Source: Megaustenia siamemsis (Eukaryota > Mollusca > Gastropoda > Stylommatophora > Ariophantidae). Taken from it: a DNA stretch of 64,000 nucleotides. Numbering within the stretch: position 1 is the first letter of the stretch; every line of letters begins with the position of its first letter. The stretch is taken from assembly GCA_032433765.1 (NCBI GenBank), contig JAVIAB010000160.1, forward strand, positions 11,661,436 through 11,725,435. The letters run 5' to 3'. Made by a program: the position numbers and the translations under genes. The notes under the pieces were generated by a model, which saw nothing but the letters and a program-made list of their open reading frames with translations, made no database searches and was not told the DNA's origin. Below are positions 55,930-64,000 of the stretch, in pieces.

Positions 55930-56353
55930 CAGACAAAGAGTGGAACGAAACTCTGCTTCACCATTTAACTTCACCGACCCATCTTATCTCAGAAATAAAG
56001 AACTGAGAAAAAAGCTAGGTATAGCCATCGCCATAGAATATATAAGGAAACAACAGATACAATGCTTTGGCCACGTAATAAGGCAGAAATATCAAAACAC
56101 AACACGACGAGCCTTCAGCAAACGTTGTGAGAATACCAGACCCAATGGCCGACCACGAAAAAGATGGATGGATGGAATATGAGAAGCACTAGGAAACATA
56201 ACAGCAGCCGAGGCGAACAGAAGAGCAAAAGACCGCAAATTATATCTCCCCTCGACGCCGAAAGGCAAATGAGGAAGGAAAGCAGAAGAAGAATGTGTTT
56301 GAGCTTATATTTGTCTTCAATGCACGGAAAAAACGTCTGCCTTTTGCACAAAC
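55930..56353 (+). pseudogene. LINE-H 3' coding fragment, copy 1
   Basis: Frame 55940-56182 reads YIRKQQIQCFGHVIRQK, RAFSKRCENTRPNGRPRKRW and MDGI, a LINE C-terminus. A one-base shift continues to ITAAEANRRAKDRK. Copies at 59870-60415 and 60540-61040 share it. Confidence 0.8.
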
Positions 56354-56540
56354 AGGAGGTGCGCGTGGCCGTGCGGCTAAAACCACTGTTCCGCTGGCTG
56401 AAAAGCTGACGTACGGTGTTCGAAGCCCGCGGTAGACAGAAATGATTTTTTCTATCGGGGGTGAAATAAAAATCCTGAGTTGCACACGTCGTGGCGACTG
56501 CCTGACCAAGCGGCCTTTATCCCTCTGGTTCTATCGTTGC
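56354..56540 (+). mobile_element. SINE-III, tRNA-derived
   Basis: GCGTGGCCGTGCGGCTAAAA (A box) and GGTGTTCGAAGCCCGCGG (B box) about 50 bases apart, then a short body. Only one copy in the window. It directly follows the LINE-H tail. Confidence 0.6.
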
Positions 56541-56557
56541 CCCCCCCCCCCCCCCCC
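56541..56557. repeat. poly(C) run
   Basis: Seventeen or more C residues. Confidence 0.9.
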
Positions 56558-56689
56558 GACATACACCAGCAATGGTACTATGTGTCGTAAAGATAGTATT
56601 ATATTAGTTCACACGATGACTACTAAAAGGATTGACTGTCTTCTTCATCAACCACCCTTTGAAGGACGTTAAGTGGGCTTAGATATGTT

Positions 56690-56900
56690 GTGTTGTAGTT
56701 TTTTTGCGTCTCTCGGCCCAAAATATCTGACTTTAGGATGTTATTTTTGAGTACCAGGTTGTCTTCCCTCTTCGATCCCTACTCACTTGGCCAGACTAAA
56801 CAGGTTAATCTGTTACTGGAGGCACCGCGAAGAGGTGGAGTAGGGTCTGGATAGTTGTGGTTCACCGATCCTGGCACAAGCCATCAGCTGTGGGTCGCTG
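56690..56900. repeat. short dispersed repeat (pair with 34545-34710)
   Basis: TTTGAGTACCAGGTTGTCTT and CCCTCTTCGATCCCTAC match the other copy loosely; ATCCTGGCACAAGCCATCAG follows. Confidence 0.35.
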
Positions 56901-57009
56901 ACAGGTTCCAGCTCTACTGCTGTGAGGCGCCTTTGTCTCCACATGTTATTTAATAATTATTGGACTCTGCAGTTTACTTTTTGCTCTGATGTACGCACAC
57001 ATCCACGTC

Positions 57010-57200
57010 ACTTCTTCGGATGATGGAAATGGGAGTTAAGTTTGGCACAGCCAGAAATGAGACACTTAGTGGCCGTGTAAGAAGACTTATCAACCAACAT
57101 AGAACTGGAGTCGTCAGTCGCTGGACACTGAGGGAATTGCTGAGGAGGGGATCTGAGCACCTATGGACATGTTCGGAGTGCAATGATGATGACTCGCAAA
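57010..57200 (+). other. short open frame, probably LINE terminus
   Basis: 57020-57211 encodes 63 residues including GRVRRLINQHRTGVVSRWTL and LLRRGSEHLWTCSECN. The W-C-C end and the GATGATGAC that follows recall a LINE C-terminus and tail, but no family was matched. Confidence 0.25.
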
Positions 57201-57439
57201 TAACTCAATAACTCTGATGTACGCGTTAACTATTTATTAGCAATGACAATTAGTTCATAGATTATCAGTGTCATTTTTGGATGGCAATTGGGGTATTCAT
57301 CTTCTTCTTCTTTTTCAGCGATCAGCTATAGCCGGGCATTTAGACATTAAGACCAGTAAGGGTTACGAACAAGACGGTGCGTTTGAGGTTATAACTGGTT
57401 CCCTATAACTTGTCATGTAGGGTTGCTTCTGTGGGCCAT

Positions 57440-57935
57440 ATTTGTGGTCTTAGGGTGTTGAGAATGCTGAAGTCATGTAGTGTATACTCTGGGGTTTGTC
57501 TGGATGCTCCTGTGTTGAGAGTGCTGCAGTCATGTAAGATATGCTTTTGTGTTTGTCTGGATGCTCCTGTGTTGAGAGTGCTGCAGTCATGTAAGATATG
57601 CTTTTGTGTTTGTCTGGATGCTCCTGTGTTGAGAGTGCTGCAGTCATGTAAGATATGCTTTTGTGTTTGTCTGGATGCTCCTGTGTTGAGAGGCCTGCAG
57701 TCATGTAAGATATGCTTTTGAGTTTGTCTGGATGCTCCTGTATTGAGAGGCCTGCAGTCATGTAAGATATGCTTTTGAGTTTGTCTGATGCTCCTGTATT
57801 GAGAGGCCTGCAGTCATGTAAGATATGCTTTTGAGTTTGTCTGGATGCTCCTGTGTTGAGAGTGCTGCAGTCCTGTAAGATATGCTTTTGAGTTTGTCTG
57901 GATGCTCCTGTCTTGAGAGTGCTGCAGTCTATGTT
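57440..57935. repeat. 57-bp minisatellite (about 8.5 copies)
   Basis: Unit includes CTGGATGCTCCTGTGTTGAG, AGTGCTGCAGTCATGTAAGA and TATGCTTTTGTGTTTGT. As 57 is divisible by three, a 103-codon frame is open on each strand; no sign of true coding. Confidence 0.95.
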
Positions 57936-58089
57936 ATTTTAATTTAATCAGATGGCTCAGCAATATTTGATATAATAGTTATATAAGGTTATCTCACTAT
58001 TTATTTATTAATGATACGACTTTTAAACGCGGTTTGAAAATAAAACTAACGTTTACGGATACTTAACACAAACTTTCTCTCTCTTAAAC

Positions 58090-58222
58090 ACGCACAGCAC
58101 TCATGTACGCGCACTCAGCATTCACAGACAACCACGCACAACACTCATGTACGCGCACTCAGCATTCACAGACAACCACGCACAACACTCATGTACGCGC
58201 ACTCAGCATTCACAGACAACCA
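58090..58222. repeat. 44-bp tandem repeat (3 copies)
   Basis: Unit contains CACTCATGTACGCGCACTCA and GCATTCACAGACAACCACG. Nearly identical copies. Confidence 0.95.
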
Positions 58223-58512
58223 CGTGCGTACAAACCTACAACCAGGCAACATACGGTCACGTGTTTACTCTTTTTAAAAGTTTGTCTATTTGGTGATCAA
58301 CAAACAATCATCATTGTTTGGCCATGTTATGAGAAGGAAACAGCTGGAATATATAGTAACCAATGCGAACATTGAGGGATGAAGCGATAGCGGGAAGCAA
58401 AGACACCAGACACCTAAACAGAAATTCTCGGCAGAAGGTCAACAATAGAAATTATAAATAACTGTCGAGATTGAAAGTTGTGAAGAGACATGATCACCTA
58501 CGCAAGCAGGCA

Positions 58513-59020
58513 TAACAAAAAAAACAGTAAAGTACCCCCGTCACGCCAAGTGGCGTAAAGGGAATATGGTGTTCCTCTTCTACATTTTTAGCTCCCAGTA
58601 GAGCATAGGTCTTCAACAAACACTTTCCAAGTCGTTCTGTTTTTTGCCATTCTTTTAAGATCATTCCATGTCTTCCCCATCATTTTCATCTCTACTTCTA
58701 TCTGTCTTCTCCAAGAATTTCTTGGTCTTCCTCTTTGTCTTTTCCCCTGGGGATTCCAAAAAGGGCCTGTTGTGTAATACTCTCTGTTGGCTTCCGTAGT
58801 CAAAACACTTCACAAACATGGACAAGTCAAAGAGAGAAAAATATGGTGTTATATGATTTTTGGGGTAATGTGGTCGGTATTATGCCCGTGTCGCTTTACT
58901 TTCCAAGAAAAAAATCCGGTACCCATTAAAAGCTGGGTGAACCGGAAGCCGTCGGTTGGGATCGAATTCTACCGCTTGACCTTTGTAGTTCAGTTCACTA
59001 ACCACTGAGCTATCGCGGCT
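58513..59020 (-). mobile_element. SINE-I with TSD, split by LINE-A
   Basis: The complement starts at 59020 with AGCCGCGATAGCTCAGTGGT (A box), B box GGTAGAATTCGATCCC, body GGTACCGGATTTTTTTCTTG, and resumes at 58573 with CATATTCCCTTTACGCCACT, ending in a T-rich tail near 58515. Flanked by GCAAGCAGGCA. It matches 37694-37941. Confidence 0.85.
58574..58839 (-). mobile_element. LINE-A fragment inserted in SINE-I, with TSD
   Basis: Flanked by AATATGGTGTT (58563-58573 and 58840-58850). 58574-58800 is the complement of the LINE-A C-terminus; frame 58588-58803 reads GPFWNPQGKRQRGRPRNSWR, RQIEVEMKMMGKTWNDLKRM and VFVEDLCSTGS. The last 40 bases (58801-58839) match 35975-36010 instead. Confidence 0.85.
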
Positions 59021-59261
59021 GCAAGCAGGCAAGATACTTGATAATGATGATGATATGATGGTTTGTTGATGAAAATAGTAAGAATCCTTTAATTATTATT
59101 TTCAAACAAAAACATCTTTATTTGGAATTCATTTAAAGTAAAAGAAAGCAAGAGGACCGTAATGTCTTGAAACCAATGATGGACCTTCATAGTAGAAAAC
59201 TGACGCATGCAATAGAAGGCTACAGTTGAAATTATTTGGTAAAACATACACACAGTTTATT

Positions 59262-59730
59262 ATCATCATCATCATGTACCATACCGGTTGGCGTAGGCGA
59301 TCATATCCTTCCACTATCTTCTATCTACAGTGCATCGTATCAGTTCTGTTGTTGACTGTTTTCCATGCCATGACACCAAGCTATCCAGTATTTTCTCTCT
59401 TTGTCGTCCGCGATCTCTCTTTCCTTTTATTTTGCCAGTTGTAACCAAGTATTCCAACTTTTTCTCTTCTCATTATGTGCCCGAAAAATGTTGATTGTTT
59501 CTTTCTGATGTTTTTTATGAGCTGCCTTTTTGTGTTGGCCTCTTTAAGAACTTCCTCGTTGGTCTTTTTAGCTGTCCAGGGAACTTTCAACATTCTTCTG
59601 AGAAATCCCATTTCTGTGGCCTCTAATCGTCTTTTCATTTGTTTGTCTACTGTCCATGGTTCGCTTCCATAAGTCAGAATTGGTTCTATATAGCACCGAT
59701 GAACTCTCTTTCTCTTTTCTATAGTTTACT
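59262..59730 (-). mobile_element. LINE-M 3' part
   Basis: Begins at an inverted (ATC)n tail (59260-59275). The minus frame 59381-59638 reads MKRRLEATEMGFLRRMLKVP, WTAKKTNEEVLKEANTKRQL and STFFGHIMRR. It parallels 50690-51115 and extends farther into the connector (SVLYRTNSDLWKRTMDSRQT in a shifted frame). Truncated at about 59730. Confidence 0.87.
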
Positions 59731-59869
59731 ATAGACTGTCTTATAAAATATTTGATGATAATTTGCACGACAATAGAACTTCTCTTGTAAGATTTTAGCA
59801 GCTTTTGTCATCCATTATATTTTATTATATAAATCACTTATATTCTTCCGAATGTGTTTGAACGAAATA

Positions 59870-60415
59870 ACTCTAGAGGCAAAACGAGCACCATACAAAT
59901 TAATCTTCATCCCAACATTGTGCTACCAATGCCAGACCTGGACCCTAGATGCAACAACAATAAGAAAAATAACCTCTACTGACATGAAATGTGGTCAGAC
60001 GAATGACAGGAAACAATCTGAGAGATAAGATCAGAAATGAAGGACTGAGGACAAAAGCTAGGAATAGCCCCTGCTATAGAATATATAAAGAAACAATAGA
60101 TAAAATGATTTGGCCACGTAACAAGGCAGAAAGATCAAAACACAACACAACGAGCTTTCAACAAACGTTGTGAGAATACCAGACCCAATGGCCGACCACG
60201 AAAAAGATGGATGGATGGAATATGAGAAGCACTAGGAAGCATAATAGCAGCCGAGGCGAACAGAAGAGCAAAAGACCGCAAATTATATCTCCCCTCGACG
60301 CTGAAAGGCAAATGAGGAAGGAAAGCAGAAGAGATTAAGAAGAAGAAGAAGAATGTGTTTGAGCTTATACTTTTCTTCAATGCACGCAAAAAAGACTGCC
60401 TTTTGCACAACCCAC
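59870..60415 (+). pseudogene. LINE-H 3' fragment, copy 2
   Basis: Worn frames: a connector (YKLIFIPTLCYQCQTWTLDA), then MKC-RRMTGNNLRDKIRNEGL and a shifted end with GRPRKRWMDG-like and AEANRRAKDRK-like segments. About the same 3' terminus as 56320-56353 (TTCAATGCACG, TGCCTTTTGCACAA). Confidence 0.75.
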
Positions 60416-60539
60416 ATGGATAAGTGTCTGTTTTCTTTTTCTCCTTGAGCGGACAAAGATGCCTTAAACATTTGCCAAACTTCCAACACACAACAAGCAA
60501 GCAAGCAACAGAAGTAGACTCAAGATGTGACAAGGATTG

Positions 60540-61040
60540 TCAAGTTATTCAACAGATTGCCCACCAGTCTAGCAAAGAAGTAACGTTAGAAGCGAAGAGA
60601 GCTTTTTATAAGACTTATCTTTATCCCAAAGTTGTGATACCAGTGCTAGACATGGACTCAAGAATTATTAGAGAAGTAACCACCACATAAATTTAGTGTG
60701 TCAGACGCATGACAGGAAACAGCTCAGGAGATAAGATCAGAAATGAAGAGTTATGAAAAAGACTAGGAACAGAACCAGTTATTAAATACAAAAAGCGACA
60801 ACTGATCCAGTGGTTCGGGCACATAAGACAAAGAAATAAATCTAATACAAGTTACCGACAAACGAAACAAGAACACCAGACCAAGGGGCTCACCAGGAAA
60901 ACAAAGTTGGATAATCGGAATACTAGAAACTCTCGGAGGTATAACAGCAGTAGAGGCCAATAAACAAGCAAGAAACCGCGAACCATATCCCCACTTGACG
61001 CCGAAAGTTAAATTAAAGATGGAAGGAAAAAAAGAAAATA
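60540..61040 (+). pseudogene. LINE-H 3' fragment, copy 3
   Basis: Connector SSKEVTLEAKRAFYKTYLYP, KVVIPVLDMDSRII, then MTGNSSGDKIRNEEL, a stop, and RQLIQWFGHIRQRNKSN. It ends with TATCCCCACTTGACGCCGAA, the analogue of CTCCCCTCGACGCCGAAAGG in copy 1. Lies directly after copy 2 in the same orientation but is more diverged. Confidence 0.75.
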
Positions 61041-61169
61041 ATAAAGATAGACACGACAATATAGAGGTACAAGTGTCAGCTTTCAACAATCAGCTTAACA
61101 CATAGCTGACAGGCCAATAATTTACTCTAAACTTACATCTTTTAACAAAGAAATAATCATGAAATAATT

Positions 61170-61470
61170 CATTAATTAGTTTATATAAGGTATCAATACA
61201 TAATTCATGAATATTGTTTATACAAGGTATCAATACATAATTCATTGATCAGTTTGTATAAGGTATCAATACATAATTCATTGATCAGATTATGTAAGGT
61301 ATCAATACATAATTCATTAGTCAGTTTATATAAGGTTTTAATACATAATTCATTAGTCAGTTTATACAAGGTATCAGTACATAATTCATTAGTCAGTTTA
61401 TATAAGGTATTAATACATAATTCATTAGTCAGTTTATACAAGGTATCAGTACATAATTCATTACAATCAA
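61170..61470. repeat. 36-bp minisatellite (about 8 copies)
   Basis: Unit AGGTATCAATACATAATTCA plus TTGATCAGTTTGTATA, with TTAGTCAGTTTATA variants. Since 36 is a multiple of three, frames of about 110-120 codons are open on both strands. Confidence 0.95.
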
Positions 61471-61574
61471 GCAAACAGTTCTCGAAAACTGAACAGTCCA
61501 TAATACCTAAACATTTAGTTTCTAAAAGGTTAAATGTAAGTAAACTTTCCATGAGTGTTATTTTCACACTTTAA

Positions 61575-62800
61575 GAACTGTAAACATCTGTGTGGACAAT
61601 TGCTACAGTCTGAGAAGAGATCTTTAAACATCTGTGTAGACAATTGTTACAGTCTGAGAAGAGATCTTTAAACATCTGTGTGGACAATCGTTACAGTCTA
61701 AGATATGATCTTTAAACATCAGTGTGGACAATTGTTACAGTCTAAGATATTATCTTAAAACATCAGTGTGGATTATTGTTAAAGTCTAAGATATTATCTT
61801 TAAACATCAGTGTGGACTATTGTTACAGTTTAAATATGATCTTTAAACATCAGTGTGGACAATCGTTACAGTCTAAGATATGATCTTTAAACATCAGTGT
61901 GGACAATCGTTACAGTCTAAGACATGATCTTTAAACATCAGTGTGGACAATTGTTGCATTCTAAGATATGATCTTTAAACATCAGTGTGGACAATTGTTA
62001 CAGTCTAAGATATGATCTTTAAACATCAGTGTGGACAATTGTTACAGTCTAAGATATGATCTTTAAACATCAGTGTGGACTATTGTTACAGTGTAAGATA
62101 TGATCAGTGTGGATTATTGTTACAGTCTAAAATATGATCTTTAAAATATGATCTTTAAACATCAGTGTGGATTATTGTTACAGTTTAAGATATGATCAGT
62201 GTGGATTATTCTTACAGTCTAAGATATGATCTTTAAACATCTGTGTGGACAACTGTTACAGTCTAAGATATGATCAGTGTAGATTATTGTTACAGTCTAA
62301 GATATGATCTTTAAACATCAGTGTGGATTATTGATACAGTCTAAGATATGATCAGTGTGGACAATTGTTACAGTCTAAGATATGATCTTTAAACATCAGT
62401 GTGGACTATTGTTACAGTCTAAGATATGATCTTTAAACATCAGTGTGGACTATTGTTACAGTCTAAGATATGATCAGTGTGGACAATTGTTACAGTCTAA
62501 GATATGATCTTTAAACATCAGTGTGGACAATTGTTACAGTCTAAGATATTATCTTTAAACATCAGTGTGGACAATTGTTACAGTCTAAGATATGATCAGT
62601 GTGGACTATTGTTACAGTCTAAGATATGATCTTTAAACATCAGTGTGGACTATTGTTACAGTCTAAGATATGATCAGTGTGGACAATTGTTACAGTCTAA
62701 GATATGATCTTTAAACATCTGTGTGGACAACTGTTACAGTCTAAGATATTATCTTTAAACATTAGTGTGGACTATTGTTACAGTCTGAGAAAAGATCTAT
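61575..62800. repeat. 44-bp minisatellite with 32-bp short units
   Basis: Unit AAACATCAGTGTGGACAATT plus GTTACAGTCTAAGATATGAT and CTTT. Several units lack 12 bases so that GATATGATC runs directly into AGTGTGG. About 29 units in all. Confidence 0.95.
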
Positions 62801-63300
62801 AAGCAAATGTGCGAGAAAATTGTTAATCGAAGAAAAAGATCTTTAAACATTTTGGTAAAGTTTTCAAAATTTGAGTAAATTTTGCTAAATTCCGCGCACA
62901 TAATTGTTAAAGTATGAGCAAAGATCTATCAATATTTTTTTTAAACAAATGTTAAAATCTGAAAATATATTTATAAATGTTTGCTGAACTTGCTAAAATC
63001 TGAAAATAGATCTACAATTTTGGTTGAATAATTGAAACAATTGGAAAAAAAGACTTAAAAGTATTTTAAAAAACAAATATAAACAAATTGAATACAGAAT
63101 AAATGACCTATAAACATGTATTGAACAGTTTTTAAAATGTGTATAAAGAATAAACACCTATAAATATTTATTGAACAATGATTAAAATCTGAAAATAAAA
63201 TCCATCAATATATGTAGAAATAATTGATAAAGCAAAAATCTATAAACAAATATGAACACTTTTGTAGTAGAGATCTGTTAAACGAAATTATTTGTCGAGG
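62801..63300. repeat. decayed edge of the 44-bp array
   Basis: Elements of the unit (TTAAAATCTGAAAATA, AGATCTATAAACA, AAAGATCT) recur at loose 40-60-bp spacing with growing divergence to the right. Confidence 0.55.
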
Positions 63301-63540
63301 ATGAGTGAGAAAGAGACACAAAGAAAGAGAAATAGAGATCTCTGCGATCAAAAATAGAGATAATTTGGACCTAAATTACTAACTCCTGAGAAAATTGGTC
63401 GTTCTGGTATTCATATTGTTTGAAGCTCATCTCTTCTCACCTCTAATACTGTCTTGGTTGTTAAAAAAAAAAAAAAACAATCGCCATTACACACTCACTC
63501 ACTCACACACACACACACACACACACTTACACGCGTATGT
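63301..63540. repeat. simple repeats: poly(A) and (CA)n
   Basis: An A run at about 63462-63476 and (ACTC)n/(CA)n at 63490-63526; otherwise nothing recognised. Confidence 0.8.
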
Positions 63541-64000
63541 GGTGCCTTTGGCGTCTTGACAGACGGTTGATAGCAAGCAATCAGGATAAGTCAGTAGTTT
63601 GGTAAGATTCTCTCGTGGCTCAATCTGCTAATATTGGATAGACAGATTTCGACCGTAGAATGATGTATTTGTGGTGCTGGTTTCGACCCCTTTCTCCCGC
63701 ACCTTTTGTCTTATGAATTTGATATCAACGCTGACTAGAGTGCAGTTGTGTCATTCACAATTTTTTTTCTCCGTTTGCTACGATCTGCAGCCAGATTCTT
63801 TCACTGATAGAGAATTCCCTCAAGGAAGTCCTGTAAGCATCATTATATCATAGCACTGGGCTGCCCTTTGGTCTCTTTCCGTCCTTAAGTTCGCCATACA
63901 ATATTTGTTTGGGAATACGATTGCTTGACATTCTGCTTACATGACTCAGCCATCTCAGTCTCCGTCTACTAAGTGTTGCCATGATGGATGGGAGTTTGGC
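63541..64000 (-). mobile_element. LINE-K 3' part, cut by window edge
   Basis: 63541-63740 matches 55125-55330. To the right the minus strand encodes a LINE C-terminus: AKLPSIMATLSRRRLRWLSH, VSRMSSNRIPKQILYGELKD and GKRPKGSP, then a stop. The pattern RLRWL-HV-RM...IPK-ILYGEL is related to LINE-C. It continues beyond the window. Confidence 0.75.

Larger units (their letters stand above)
58285..59056 (+). mobile_element. LINE-B 3' fragment split by SINE-I
   Basis: 58285-58512 matches the LINE-B C-terminus and 3' UTR (ATCATCATTGTTTGGCCATG, GAGACATGATCACCTACGCA). 59021-59056 is its continuation (GCAAGCAGGCAAGATACTTG then GATGATGATG tail). GCAAGCAGGCA is repeated at 58502-58512 and 59021-59031. 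Coordinates include the inserted material. Confidence 0.85.

Noticed and set aside
57410..57761. Two 103-codon frames on opposite strands
   Set aside because: A 57-bp repeat keeps both strands open automatically; no coding support.
61205..61574. 120- and 109-codon frames
   Set aside because: Produced by the 36-bp minisatellite.

Overview
The window is nuclear DNA of an animal, AT-rich and made mostly of repeats. It has spliced exons with GT-AG borders, tRNA-headed SINEs, many apurinic-endonuclease LINEs, hAT and Tc1/mariner fossils, and long minisatellites. The mix looks like a mollusc or another lophotrochozoan, but nothing in the sequence fixes the species. There are no bacterial operons, no rRNA, no free tRNA gene and no CRISPR array.

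Only one host gene is convincing: a three-exon F-box/LRR gene on the minus strand (39465-51603) that resembles FBXL12. Its first exon is only about 94 coding bases. Phases and predicted length fit the family (about 317 residues), but two single-base breaks interrupt the frame in exons 1 and 3. Its introns hold a full-length LINE with target-site duplication (TSD), a hAT/ZBED fossil, two dispersed repeats, a SINE, and a Tc1/mariner-type transposase itself split by a young LINE.

Region by region: 1-3634 is a 32-bp satellite entering from the left. 3.7-8.6 kb is a patchwork of LINE fragments and a SINE. 8.6-13.9 kb holds four minisatellites (37/39, 18, 26 and 43 bp). 13.9-22.7 kb mixes AT-rich unique DNA with LINE, SINE, MITE and mariner pieces. 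23.0-24.6 kb is a 27-bp minisatellite that is open in one frame. 24.7-39.4 kb is LINE debris around an almost intact LINE-E with a 13-bp TSD, plus a 696-bp inverted-repeat element. 39.5-51.6 kb is the FBXL12-like gene. 51.8-61 kb holds more LINE tails, TA microsatellites, a three-level nest with two TSDs, and two small minisatellites. 61.2-63.3 kb holds 36-bp and 44-bp arrays, the second decaying at its right edge. The window ends inside a minus-strand LINE tail.

LINE family letters (A-M) are local labels given by cross-matching copies within the window, not database names. LINE-E, LINE-B, LINE-A and LINE-M have the architecture expected of RTE-type elements (one endonuclease-RT ORF, about 3 kb, simple-repeat 3' tail). 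LINE-E was active recently: three copies are nearly identical and one keeps an open reading frame of about 960 codons. I found no new defence or gene-transfer system; the most informative features are the nested insertions, the internally deleted LINE, and the hidden FBXL12 exon.
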